DNA of 64,000 bases from Insolitispirillum peregrinum (GTDB lineage Bacteria; Pseudomonadota; Alphaproteobacteria; Rhodospirillales; Rhodospirillaceae): assembly GCF_900156605.1 (NCBI RefSeq), contig NZ_FTOA01000006.1, positions 124,001 through 188,000 of the forward strand, given 5' to 3'. The notes under the pieces are model-generated. The model saw nothing but the letters and a program-made list of their open reading frames with translations, searched no databases and was not told where the DNA came from. The translations under genes and the position numbers were made by a program. Below, piece by piece: positions 47,101-56,079 of the stretch. Position 1 is the first letter of the stretch. Every line of letters begins with the position of its first letter.

Positions 47101-47676
47101 GTGGTGCGCAGCCCGCGCGGCGACCGGCTGGCGGCTTTTGTGGTGACCGCCGGGGCAGTGGAGATTGACGTGTCCGCGCTGCGGCAGGCCTTGCAGCAGG
47201 TGTTGCCCGCCTCATGGGTGCCGTCGTCGATCGAGCGGCTGGCGGCCCTGCCGCTGACCGGCAACGGCAAGATCGACCGGGCGGCGCTGGCCCGGCTGGC
47301 CGACCAGCGGCAAACGGAGCAGATCGTGGTGCCGCTGCCGCCGACAAACCGGCTCGAACAGCAGGTTGCCGAGGTCTGGCAACGCCTGCTCGGCGCTCCG
47401 GTGGCCAGTATCGAACAGTCCTTCTTCGACGCGGGCGGCACCTCGTTGCAGGCCACCCGGCTGGCGGGCGAGCTGTCGGCGCTGGTCGGGCGGACGGTGG
47501 GGGTGGTGGCCCTGTTTGCTCACCCGACCATTGCCGCGCAGGCCCGCTTTCTGGCCGCAGAAGATGCCGACCGCGCCGGTTCCCCGTCTGGCGCGCAAGA
47601 GCGCGCCGGGGTCCGTCGTGACTTGCGGATGGCAGTTTTTCAGGCGCGCCGCGAGCGCGCCGTAACCGGAGGCTGA
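44173..47676 (+). CDS. Siderophore NRPS 1: ArCP-Cy-A(Cys)-PCP
   Basis: A 1167-aa synthetase. Aryl carrier ~10-80 (Ser42 in LGLDSLS). Cyclization domain ~98-530: FPLTDVQRAYWLGR, DVLAVDLAS (DxxxxDxxS, residues 223-231), VGDFTSLLL, PVVFTSAIG, NQTPQVWLD. Adenylation domain ~550-1040: IFTSGSTGVPKG, RTGDLGRMLPSGE; pocket residues 739, 740, 743, 782, 811, 813, 837, 845, 846 and Lys1033 read DLYNMSLIWK, the cysteine code. Final PCP Ser1091 (GGTSL). No E or MT insert sits in the A domain, unlike PchE. It should make 2-hydroxyphenyl-thiazoline-S-PCP from salicylate and cysteine. Confidence 0.95.
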   Translation: MSEGPMSLLHADGLRAWLADRLQCSPAEIADGESLIELGLDSLSVMRVPCLLAACGVTVKVSELMAAPTLAAWYALIASRLPEAVKAGAAPQVMAQRDRFPLTDVQRAYWLGRTSLFELGGVAAHGYLELACPDLDPQALERALDATVAHHPMLRMVVGEDGMQHILPEVPPYRIACAQGLAAALATRAEMRQAVLPADRWPLFDIRLTRLEDGDWRLHVGFDVLAVDLASLDLWLRDWYRLYRQPAVVLDQPATHFSQYVARLEQRRASPEGLRARQWWEERLPTLPPCPDLPLACDPATIRAPQFERLAHVIPAEQWHSLKALAAKAQVTPSALMLTTLAEVLAQWSRSAHFTLNLTLFNRDNSGLDVSGVVGDFTSLLLVEADLRQPQPFAERAIRLQDEVWRGVDHAVISGVEVIGRLAELRHQQGRAIMPVVFTSAIGAGSYLDAVAGFGTVVDASNQTPQVWLDVQAVDHDGGVMLIWDSVAGLFPLGLLAAMLAAQVRLLDSLTETGTWEAVVPALLPAAQVEQRLRVNSTAQDLPANRLLQAPFLHQARLTPDAPALITPDRTLTYGELERASARLAAQVMQAGSAPDRLVAVVLPRGWQQVVAVLAILRAGAAYLPLEAGLPPARLAALLAQGECALALVAEGTTPELPPTIATLPVGAALLAEGPAPLVSCPASPDHLAYVIFTSGSTGVPKGVMIDHRAALNTVLDINARYGVTAADRVLSVSSLGFDLSVYDLFGVLAAGGAVVLPRPSASPEPAHWLEMLHAHRVTLWNSVPALFRLLLEQADSAAGRQAVQALRLVMTSGDWLPVALARQILAEPGERQVVSLGGATEAAIWSIAHRLHEVPADWSSIPYGLPLANQRFHVLDHALRPRPDWVAGDLYIAGAGLARGYWRDGLRTARAFLRHPHSGERLYRTGDLGRMLPSGEIEFLGRDDDQVKVNGLRIELGEIELALTQQPMIETAALTVVRSPRGDRLAAFVVTAGAVEIDVSALRQALQQVLPASWVPSSIERLAALPLTGNGKIDRAALARLADQRQTEQIVVPLPPTNRLEQQVAEVWQRLLGAPVASIEQSFFDAGGTSLQATRLAGELSALVGRTVGVVALFAHPTIAAQARFLAAEDADRAGSPSGAQERAGVRRDLRMAVFQARRERAVTGG

Positions 47677-47680
47677 TACA

Positions 47681-50600
47681 ATGGCCGAACCTCTTTCCCT
47701 GCCGCCCTTTTCCCTTGCGGTGATCGGCATGGCGGGCCGCTTTCCGGGCGCTGCCGATCTGACCGGCTTCTGGCAGACCCTCTGCGCTGCCACGCCGGCG
47801 GGGCGGGATCTGGCGGGTGATGCGGCCCCGGACGTGGTGCGCTATGGCTATCCGCTGGAGGGCATCGACCAGTTCGACGCGGCGTTCTTTGACATGTCGC
47901 CGCGCGAAGCGGCGCTGACCGACCCGCAGCACCGGCTGTTTCTGGAATGCGCCTATCACGCCCTGGAAGACGCTGCCCTCTGCCCGACGCCCGACGGCCC
48001 GGCCATCGGGGTCTATGCCGCCTGCAACTTCAACAGCTACCTGTTTCAGGTGACACGCGGCATCAGCATGCTGAACCCCACCGATTACTTTGATGTGGTG
48101 ATCGGCAATGACAAGGATTACCTCGCCTCACGGGTGGCCTACAAGCTGGACCTGAAAGGCCCGGCGATGGCGGTGCAAACCGCCTGTTCCTCGTCGTTGA
48201 CGGCGGTGGCGGTGGCTGCTCAGGCCCTGCTGAGTGGTCAGTGTGACGTGGCGCTGGCCGGTGGTGTCGGCGTGCGGCCCGATCAGGACAGCGGCTATCG
48301 CGTTGAACAGGATGGCGCATTGTCTGCCGATGGCCGGGTGCGGGCGTTCAGTGATGATGCCAGCGGCGTTGCCGATGGCAACGGTGTCGGGGTGGTGGTG
48401 CTGCGCCGTCTGGAAGACGCGGTGGCGGCGGGGGATCGCATCTATGCGGTGATCCGCAGCGCGGCGGTCAACAACGACGGCGCGGCCAAGGCGGGCTTTT
48501 CGGCACCGTCGGTGGCCGGGCAGGCGGCGGTGATCGAAGAAGCCCTTGCGCTGGCCGACGTACCCGCCGACAGCATCGGCTATCTGGAGGCTCACGGCAC
48601 CGGCACGCCGATTGGTGATCCGATTGAAGTCGCCGCCTTGCGGCAGGCGTGGCACGGGGCTGCCCGTGGGAGCTGCGTGCTGGGGTCGGTGAAAACGGTC
48701 ATCGGCCACCTGAACGCCGCCGCTGGCATTGCCGGGTTGATCAAGGCGGTGCTGGCCCTGCACCATCGTCAGCGGCCCGGCCTGGCCAATTTCCACGCGC
48801 CGAACCCTGATCTGGGGCTGGACGACAGCCCGTTCGTCATCCAGACCGCCACCACCGACTGGCCGGAGGGCGACACGCCCCGGCGGGCGGCGGTCAGCTC
48901 GTTCGGGCTGGGCGGAACCAATGTTCACCTGATTCTGGAACAGGCCCCTGTCGATCACCACAAGACGGAGGGCACCGACGCGACCGCCAGCCTGATCCTG
49001 CCGCTGTCGGCGCGCAGCGAAACGGCCCTGTTGCAGCAGGCCAGCCAGTTGGCGGCACTGCTGGAACAGCCCGGGGCTCCGGCGCTGTCGGCGGTGGCGT
49101 ACACCCTGTGCCATGGCCGCAGGGCGTGGGAGTACCGCTGTGCGGTGCAGGCCCGCACCCCGGCGCAGGCGGTTCGGGCGTTGCGGGCCGGAACCCTCAA
49201 ACGCAACCTGCGGCGGGTGGCTGACCCGGCCCGTCCGGCGGCGGTGTGCTTTGTGTTTCCGGGGGCCGGTGCCCAGCAGGTTGACATGGGATTGGGGCTG
49301 TACCGAACCCTGCCAGCCTTTGCCGATGCCTTTGACCGGTGCGCAGCGGCGTTCCGGGCCGAGGCCGGTGTTGATCTGTTGGCCGTCCTGAGTGACGCCG
49401 AGGCGTTGCAGCAGCCGGTGGCCGGGATGGCCGCCCTGTTTGCCGTTGATTATGCGCTGGCCTGCAGCCTGATGGCGGCGGGAGTGGTCCCGGACAGCCT
49501 GATGGGCCATTCGCTGGGGGAATATGTGGCAGCGACGCTGGCGGGGGTGTTCACCCTGCCGGATGCGGTGCGCCTGATCACCCTGCGGGCCCGCCTGATT
49601 GCCAGCACGCCAGCGGGCGGCATGATGCTGCTGCCGTTTTCCGGTTCCGACGCCAGTGCCCTGTGTGGTGACGATATCGCGGTGGCGGTGATCACCGGCC
49701 CGACCGCCTGCATCGTCTCGGGGGCCAGTGATGCCTTGCAGGCTCTGGCCGCCCGGCTGGATGCCGACGGACGGTCGTACACCGTGCTGGCAGCAGAACG
49801 GGCCGGGCATTCGCCGCTGCTGGACCCGGTGCTGGACGAGTTCCGCCGCGCCGTTGCTTCGGTCCCGCGCCATGCTCCACGGGTGCCGCTGGTGTCGAAC
49901 GTGTCGGGGACATGGCTGACCGCCGAACAGGCGACCGACCCCGCCTATTGGGTGGACCAGTTGCGCCAGACCGTCCGCCTGTCCGACGGGATCGGCTGTC
50001 TGGCCGCCGACCCCGACCGCCTGTTTCTGGAGGTCGGACCGGGGCGCGGGCTGAGTGCGTTGATCCGCAAACATCCGGCCATCACTGCCGGGCGGGCGAT
50101 CATTCCGCTGATGAAAGCCGACGGCAAAAGCGACGAGGATGTCGATGTCTGGAACGAGGCGCTGGCGCGGATCTGGGCTGCCGGTGGTGCGGTTCCGCTG
50201 ACCGCTCTGGCGCCGCCATCGGTGGCCGGAAGGCCGGTGTCGTTGCCACCCTATCCGTTCGACCACCGCCGCCACTGGGCCGATGGCGAAGCCTCCCGCC
50301 CGCAGGTCGCCCCTCTGGCAGACCATACCGCTGAAAACTGGCTGTATCAGCCGGTGTGGCAACAGGTGCCCTGGCCCCCGGCAGCGGAGGCCGCCGAGGT
50401 GGTGGTGCTCGGGCCGCAGGCCGATCACCTGTCTGCCGGATGGGCGGCACAGGGCTGGATCGTGCATCCGGTGGCTGACCTGCCGGCTTTGCGCGCGCTG
50501 TTGCAGGAGCATGGCGGGGCCATCCGCTTCCTGATGGATACCACTCTGCTTGACCTGCCGCTGGACAGCGCCCCGCAGGCGGTGCTGGCGGCGGCCTACC

Positions 50601-52111
50601 ATCATCCGGTGGCGCTTGCGGCGCTGCTGGCCGACCTGTCGCAGGCGACGCCGCTGACGGTGCTGTTTGCCGTCCGTGGGCTGGCGCAGGTGCAGGGAAC
50701 CGAGGCGGTTGATCCCCTGCGGGCGGCGGTGCTGGGGCCGTGCCGGGTTCTGCCGTTTGAAGTGCCTGCGGTCGCCTCTCTGGTGGTGGACTGGCCGGAA
50801 AACAGTGATTTGGCTGATCTCCCGCACCTGTTGTCGCTGGCGGAACAGGCTCCGTTGTCGCTGGCCGCCGTCCGGCATGGGCGGCTGTGGCTGGCCGAGG
50901 TCGCTCCGGTGGCCCTGCCTGCCCGGCCTGCGGCCCTGCCAGTGGTGGCCGGAGCGGCCTATCTGATCCTCGGTGGCAGTGGCGGTATCGGGATGGCGCT
51001 GGCGCAGTGGCTGGCGCAGCGGGCCGAGCAGGAGGGCACGCCGATCACGCTGGTACCGGTCCAGCGTCGCCCGCCACAGGCCGCGCTGTGGGACGGGCTG
51101 CGCTCACCGCTGGTGCGGGTTGAGCCGCATCAGGCCGATCTCGCCGACCCGGCGGCGCTGGCCGCCGTGGTGGCGGCCCACCCGTCTCTGCGCGGGGTGA
51201 TCCATGCCGCCGGGGTCAGTGGTGGCGGTCTGATGCAGGCGGGCGTACCGCAGGGGACGGACAGCAATTTCGGGCCGAAGGTCTTCGGGCTGCTGGCGCT
51301 GGAACAGGCGCTGGCCGGGCGTGATCTTGACTTCATCCTGCTGTCGTCGTCGCTGGGGGCCTTCAGCGGCACCATCGGGCAGGTGGACAACACCGCCGCC
51401 AACTGCGTGCTGGATGCCTGGGCGATGGCCCATCCCCTGCCACGCTGCGCCCGCATTCTGTCCCTCAACTGGGATGTCTGGCGCGAGGTGGGGATGATCA
51501 CCGCTCTGGGCGAGCGCCATCGCCAGATTACCGGCGAAGAGATGACCCATGGCCACAGCCCCGAACAGGCGCGATGGGCGCTGGAACGGGCGCTGGCGGT
51601 GCGGGGGGGGCCAGTGGGGGGTGCTCAGGTGGCAATTTCCACCCGTCCGCTGCCTGCGATGCTGGCCGACCTGCGCCAGCGACGGGCGCAGGCTACCCGG
51701 GTCTTTGAGCAGGTCACCCTGACCGCTGCCAGCGGTGGCGAGAGGCCCGACCTGCTGACGCCGCTGGTTCCGGCCCGCCATGATGTGGACCGCTGCCTGC
51801 TGCTGCTGTTCGAGGAACGCCTCGGCATCCACGGGCTGGGGATCAACGACGATTATGTCGAACTGGGCGGTGACAGCCTGCTGGCGATGCCACTGACCGC
51901 GGCCATCCGCGACACCTTTGCGGTGCCGTTTCCGGTGGCGGCGCTGTTCCGCACCCGCACCGTTGCCCGCATTGCCGACCACCTGATGAGCGACGAGGCC
52001 ACCGCCGCCCGCCTGCTGGCGCTGGCCGGGGTGCTGCTACAGGTGCGGGCGATGTCACCTGATCACGTCAAGGCCGCGCTGATGGCGCCGGGCCTGGAGG
52101 CTGCACAATGA
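47681..52111 (+). CDS. Siderophore PKS: KS-AT-KR-ACP
   Basis: A 1476-aa type I PKS module. KS ~12-440 with Cys169 (TACSSS), His305 (EAHGTG), His343 (IGHLNAA). AT ~515-830 with Ser611 (GHSLGE) and the selectivity motif RAGH (707-710), neither malonyl HAFH nor methylmalonyl YASH. KR ~900-1330 with GGSGGIG at 1098 and serine-rich LLSSSLGAFSG, but the catalytic Tyr position is Asn1237 (QVDNTAAN). ACP Ser1399 (LGGDSL). No DH, ER or C-MT. It should extend the thiazolinyl thioester by one C2 unit, probably alkyl-branched. Starts 4 bp after NRPS 1. Confidence 0.94.
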   Translation: MAEPLSLPPFSLAVIGMAGRFPGAADLTGFWQTLCAATPAGRDLAGDAAPDVVRYGYPLEGIDQFDAAFFDMSPREAALTDPQHRLFLECAYHALEDAALCPTPDGPAIGVYAACNFNSYLFQVTRGISMLNPTDYFDVVIGNDKDYLASRVAYKLDLKGPAMAVQTACSSSLTAVAVAAQALLSGQCDVALAGGVGVRPDQDSGYRVEQDGALSADGRVRAFSDDASGVADGNGVGVVVLRRLEDAVAAGDRIYAVIRSAAVNNDGAAKAGFSAPSVAGQAAVIEEALALADVPADSIGYLEAHGTGTPIGDPIEVAALRQAWHGAARGSCVLGSVKTVIGHLNAAAGIAGLIKAVLALHHRQRPGLANFHAPNPDLGLDDSPFVIQTATTDWPEGDTPRRAAVSSFGLGGTNVHLILEQAPVDHHKTEGTDATASLILPLSARSETALLQQASQLAALLEQPGAPALSAVAYTLCHGRRAWEYRCAVQARTPAQAVRALRAGTLKRNLRRVADPARPAAVCFVFPGAGAQQVDMGLGLYRTLPAFADAFDRCAAAFRAEAGVDLLAVLSDAEALQQPVAGMAALFAVDYALACSLMAAGVVPDSLMGHSLGEYVAATLAGVFTLPDAVRLITLRARLIASTPAGGMMLLPFSGSDASALCGDDIAVAVITGPTACIVSGASDALQALAARLDADGRSYTVLAAERAGHSPLLDPVLDEFRRAVASVPRHAPRVPLVSNVSGTWLTAEQATDPAYWVDQLRQTVRLSDGIGCLAADPDRLFLEVGPGRGLSALIRKHPAITAGRAIIPLMKADGKSDEDVDVWNEALARIWAAGGAVPLTALAPPSVAGRPVSLPPYPFDHRRHWADGEASRPQVAPLADHTAENWLYQPVWQQVPWPPAAEAAEVVVLGPQADHLSAGWAAQGWIVHPVADLPALRALLQEHGGAIRFLMDTTLLDLPLDSAPQAVLAAAYHHPVALAALLADLSQATPLTVLFAVRGLAQVQGTEAVDPLRAAVLGPCRVLPFEVPAVASLVVDWPENSDLADLPHLLSLAEQAPLSLAAVRHGRLWLAEVAPVALPARPAALPVVAGAAYLILGGSGGIGMALAQWLAQRAEQEGTPITLVPVQRRPPQAALWDGLRSPLVRVEPHQADLADPAALAAVVAAHPSLRGVIHAAGVSGGGLMQAGVPQGTDSNFGPKVFGLLALEQALAGRDLDFILLSSSLGAFSGTIGQVDNTAANCVLDAWAMAHPLPRCARILSLNWDVWREVGMITALGERHRQITGEEMTHGHSPEQARWALERALAVRGGPVGGAQVAISTRPLPAMLADLRQRRAQATRVFEQVTLTAASGGERPDLLTPLVPARHDVDRCLLLLFEERLGIHGLGINDDYVELGGDSLLAMPLTAAIRDTFAVPFPVAALFRTRTVARIADHLMSDEATAARLLALAGVLLQVRAMSPDHVKAALMAPGLEAAQ

Positions 52112-55100
52112 CCGTTTCTTCCTTTCCGGGGCTGTCTGCCGAACAGCAAAGCCTGCTGCAAAAGCTGTTGCAGGCGCAGGGGCTGGCGGCACCGGCGGCT
52201 GAAGCTGCGGCTCCCGCTGTCGTGGCTGATGACGACAGGAACGCCCCCTTTCCGTTGACCGATATCCAGCAAGCCTACTGGCTGGGCCGCCTGCGCGGCT
52301 TTGAGCTGGGGGGCGTCGCCAGCCACGGCTATCAGGAATACGACTGCGGCGCACTCGACATTGACCGCTTCACCCGGGCGCTGAATCAGGTGATCGCCCG
52401 CCATGACATGCTGCGGGCGGTGGTGGGCAGCGATGGCCTGATGCGGGTGCTGCCCGAGGTGCCGCCCTATCAGCTGATGGTCGAAGACCTGCGTGATCTC
52501 AGCGACAGCGAGCAACAGGGCATTCTGGCCGAGCTGCGCGCCGAGCTGTCGCATCAGGTGCCGGACCCGTCGCAATGGCCGCTGCTGTCGATCCGCCTGA
52601 CCCTGCTCGGTGACCAGCGCACCCGGGTTCACTTCAGTTGCGATGCGATCATTGCCGATGTCTACAGCGTCTTTCTGTGCCTTGACGAACTGGGGCAACT
52701 GTACCGCGACCCGCAAACGGTCCTGCCGCCGCTGGCCTATAGTTTCCGTGACTATGTGCAGACCCTGAAAGCCGCCGAGCAGACGGCGGGCTTCGCCACC
52801 GCCCGCGCCTACTGGCTGGAGCGGCTGGACAGCCTGTCTCCGGCCCCGGACCTGCCGCTGCTGGACCATGCGCCCGCTCAGCCGCTGTTCCGCCGTCGCA
52901 CCCTGATGCTGCCGCCCGCGCAGTGGGAGGCGATCCGGCAGGGTTGCGCGGCCCGTGGCCTGACGCCGTCTCTGCTGCTGCTGGCCGCCTATGCCGAGGT
53001 GTTGCGCCTGTGGAGCCGCTCGCCCACCTTTACCCTCAACATGACCATTTTCAACCGCCCGCCGCTGCATCCTGACATCGAGCGCATTGTCGGGGATTTC
53101 ACCTCGACCATTCTGCTTGATGGCGGCGCGCCGCTGGCAGGCGAGGGCTTTGCCGCGCGCGCCTGCCGTCTGCAACGGCAGTTCTGGGATGACTTTGCCC
53201 ACAGCGCCTTTTCCGGTGTGCGGGTGTTGCAGCACCTGTCCCAGAATCAGCGCGGCACCGCCGCCATGCCGGTGGTGTTCACCAGCGCGCTGGGCACCGG
53301 CGATGTCGGGCAGGCGCTTGATACCGGCAACAGCCTGCTGGGCCGTCCGCACTATTCGATCACCCAGACGCCACAGGTATGGATCGACCATCAGGTGTTC
53401 GAGGTGGACGGCGGTCTGGGGGTGAACTGGGATGTGGTGGAGGGCCTGTTTGCACCGGGGGTGATCGAGGCGATGTTTGCCGCCTATCACCAGCTGTTGC
53501 AGGGTCTGGCCGAGGGTTCGGCGCTGTGGGAGGCGGTGCAGCCGGTGGTGCTGCCCGCCGATCAGCAGGCCGAGCGGGCAGCGGTCAATGCCACCGCGGC
53601 CGATCTGGGGCCGGATGAGCTGTTACACCGTCCGCTGCTGGCGCAGGCCCTGCGCACGCCCGACGCGGTGGCGCTGATCACCCCGCACCAAAGCCTGACC
53701 TATGGCGAGATGGCCGGGCTGGCGCTGGGGCTGGCCGGGCAGCTCAGCCCGCTGTGCCAGAAACAGGGGCCGCATGTGCCGCTGGTGGCGGTGGCCCTGC
53801 CGAAGGGCTGGGAGCAGGTGGTGGCGGTGCTGGCGGTGCATCTGGCCGGAGCGGCCTATGTGCCGCTCGACCCCGACCTGCCGCCCGCCCGCCGGGCGGT
53901 GGTGCTGGCCGAAGCGGCGCCGGTGGCGGTGATCACCTCGGCGGCGCTGGCGGCGCAGGACTGGAGCGGCCTGCCGCTGCGGCTGGTCGACGATGCCCGC
54001 TGCCTGCCGCTGCCTGCACAGGTGCCGCACGCGCTGCAACGCCCGGACGATCTGGCCTATGTGATCTTTACCTCCGGCTCCACCGGCACCCCCAAGGGGG
54101 TGATGATGGATCACCGGGCGGTGCTGAACACCGTCCGCGACATCAACCAGCGCCATGGCGTCGGGCCGCAGGATGCGGTGTTTGCCCTGTCGTCGCTGTC
54201 CTTTGACCTGTCGGTCTATGACATCTTCGGGCCGCTGGCCTGTGGCGGGCGGCTGGTGATCCCGTCACCCGCCGACCTGCGCAACCCGCAGGCGTGGGTG
54301 TCGCTGCTGCGGCAGCATCCGGTGACACTGTGGAACAGCGTGCCTGCCCTGTGGCAAATGCTGGTGGAATACGGCGCGCCGATCCCGGCCCCCCGGCTGG
54401 CGATGCTCAGTGGTGACTGGATTCCGCTCGACCTGCCGCCGAAATCGCAGGCGCTGTTGCCGGAAACCACGCTGGAATCACTCGGCGGGGCCACCGAGGC
54501 GGCCATCTGGTCGATTGCCGGGCCGGTGCCGCTGTCGCCGCTGCCCGGCTGGCGGTCGGTGCCCTATGGCCGTCCGCTGCGCAATCAGGGTTTCCATGTC
54601 CTGCGCGACGACTTCAGCGAGTGCCCGCGCCATGTGCCGGGACAGTTGTTCATCTCTGGCGTCGGGCTGGCGCAGGGCTACTGGAACGACCGCGAGCGAA
54701 CGGCGGCGCAGTTCGTCACCAACCCGCACACTGGCGAACGGCTGTACCGCACCGGCGACCTCGGGCGCTGGCGCGAGGGCGGGGTGATCGAATTCCTTGG
54801 CCGCGAAGACCATCAGGTGAAGATCGCCGGGCACCGGATCGAGCTGGGCGACATCGAAGCGGCGCTGATCCGTCATCCGGCGGTGGCGCAGGCGGTGGTT
54901 GATGCGGTGGGGGAAACCCCGGCGCGGCGGCGACTGGCGGCGTTCGTGGTGCCGTGCGACCCGGCACAGCCGCCGCTGCTGGCCGACCTGCGCACGCATC
55001 TGGCGGCCCTGCTGCCGGCCTACATGGTGCCGGGGCTGTACGCACTGATCGATGCCGTGCCGCTGTCGGCCAATGGCAAGCTCGACCGTCGCCGCTTGCC

Positions 55101-56079
55101 GGTGATTGCCACCGAGGACAAGGAGAACGACGACACCAGCGAGTTGTCTGGTGTGGAACAGCGACTGGCCGCCGCCTGGCAGGCGGTGCTGGGGACCAGC
55201 GTGAACGCCCGCAGCGACAACTTCTTTGAAATTGGCGGCAACTCGCTGTTGGCGGTGCGGCTGGTCAACCATCTGCGCACCCGCTGTGCGCTGGATTTGC
55301 CGCTGCGCACGGTGTTCGGTGCTCCCCGGCTGGGGGAAATGGCCGGGCATCTGGTGCCGCTGGCAGTGGCGGCAGACCGCACCCCGCTGTGCCTGAGTGC
55401 CGGACAGGACGGCGTGCCGGTCTATTGTCTGGGCGATACCCTCGCCGATACCCAGGCCTTTGCCGATCTGGCGGCGGTGTGGCAGGGGCGGTCGGCGTTG
55501 TGGGCGGTGCCTGCGACGATGGCTGCGGGCGAGACAGCCGCCGCAGTCTGGCAGGCGACGGTTGATGAACTGGCGGCGGCCATTGTCCGCCATGCCGATG
55601 GCGGGCCGCTGATGCTGATGGGCTTCAGTGCGGGCGGCTTGCTGGCGTGGGACCTCGCTGCCGTGCTGCGGCAACAGGGTGTGCGGGTGGAGCAGGTGGT
55701 GCTGGTTGACAGCCAGCCGTTGCCACCTGACCGGTTCAGCGATCCACAGGCGGTGCAGGCGCTGATCCGAGCGGCCACCGGCCAGCCCGATGATAGTTTG
55801 GCCGGGACGCTGGGGGATGCTCTGGCGGCGGCAGCCTCTGCCGCTTTGCCGCCGCTGGCGGTGCCGGTGACGCTGGTTCTGGCTGACGCCGAGGCCGACA
55901 GCGACGCCCGAGCCGCCTGCTGGCAGGCACGCAGCCGGGCCGGGCTGACCCTGTGCCGGGCGTCTGGCGGGCATTTTGACTGCCTGCGTGCGCCGCAGGT
56001 TGCCGGGTGGGAACCAACCCTGCGCCATCACCTCGACGAGGCTCCGGCTCCGTCCCGCCATGAAGGAGTTCCGGCATGA
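52108..56079 (+). CDS. Siderophore NRPS 2: Cy-A(Cys)-PCP-TE
   Basis: A 1323-aa synthetase that overlaps the PKS by ATGA. Cy domain ~45-520: FPLTDIQQAYWLGR, DAIIADVYS (179-187, DxxxxDxxS), VGDFTSTILL, TQTPQVWID. A domain ~540-1000: IFTSGSTGTPKG, RTGDLGRW, NGKLD; pocket residues 700, 701, 704, 743, 766, 768, 792, 800, 801 and Lys991 again read DLYNMSLIWK (cysteine). PCP Ser1046 (IGGNSL). TE ~1085-1320 with Ser1174 (GFSAGG) and a GGHFDCL histidine. It should condense the polyketide with cysteine, close a thiazoline and release the acid. Confidence 0.95.
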   Translation: MTVSSFPGLSAEQQSLLQKLLQAQGLAAPAAEAAAPAVVADDDRNAPFPLTDIQQAYWLGRLRGFELGGVASHGYQEYDCGALDIDRFTRALNQVIARHDMLRAVVGSDGLMRVLPEVPPYQLMVEDLRDLSDSEQQGILAELRAELSHQVPDPSQWPLLSIRLTLLGDQRTRVHFSCDAIIADVYSVFLCLDELGQLYRDPQTVLPPLAYSFRDYVQTLKAAEQTAGFATARAYWLERLDSLSPAPDLPLLDHAPAQPLFRRRTLMLPPAQWEAIRQGCAARGLTPSLLLLAAYAEVLRLWSRSPTFTLNMTIFNRPPLHPDIERIVGDFTSTILLDGGAPLAGEGFAARACRLQRQFWDDFAHSAFSGVRVLQHLSQNQRGTAAMPVVFTSALGTGDVGQALDTGNSLLGRPHYSITQTPQVWIDHQVFEVDGGLGVNWDVVEGLFAPGVIEAMFAAYHQLLQGLAEGSALWEAVQPVVLPADQQAERAAVNATAADLGPDELLHRPLLAQALRTPDAVALITPHQSLTYGEMAGLALGLAGQLSPLCQKQGPHVPLVAVALPKGWEQVVAVLAVHLAGAAYVPLDPDLPPARRAVVLAEAAPVAVITSAALAAQDWSGLPLRLVDDARCLPLPAQVPHALQRPDDLAYVIFTSGSTGTPKGVMMDHRAVLNTVRDINQRHGVGPQDAVFALSSLSFDLSVYDIFGPLACGGRLVIPSPADLRNPQAWVSLLRQHPVTLWNSVPALWQMLVEYGAPIPAPRLAMLSGDWIPLDLPPKSQALLPETTLESLGGATEAAIWSIAGPVPLSPLPGWRSVPYGRPLRNQGFHVLRDDFSECPRHVPGQLFISGVGLAQGYWNDRERTAAQFVTNPHTGERLYRTGDLGRWREGGVIEFLGREDHQVKIAGHRIELGDIEAALIRHPAVAQAVVDAVGETPARRRLAAFVVPCDPAQPPLLADLRTHLAALLPAYMVPGLYALIDAVPLSANGKLDRRRLPVIATEDKENDDTSELSGVEQRLAAAWQAVLGTSVNARSDNFFEIGGNSLLAVRLVNHLRTRCALDLPLRTVFGAPRLGEMAGHLVPLAVAADRTPLCLSAGQDGVPVYCLGDTLADTQAFADLAAVWQGRSALWAVPATMAAGETAAAVWQATVDELAAAIVRHADGGPLMLMGFSAGGLLAWDLAAVLRQQGVRVEQVVLVDSQPLPPDRFSDPQAVQALIRAATGQPDDSLAGTLGDALAAAASAALPPLAVPVTLVLADAEADSDARAACWQARSRAGLTLCRASGGHFDCLRAPQVAGWEPTLRHHLDEAPAPSRHEGVPA

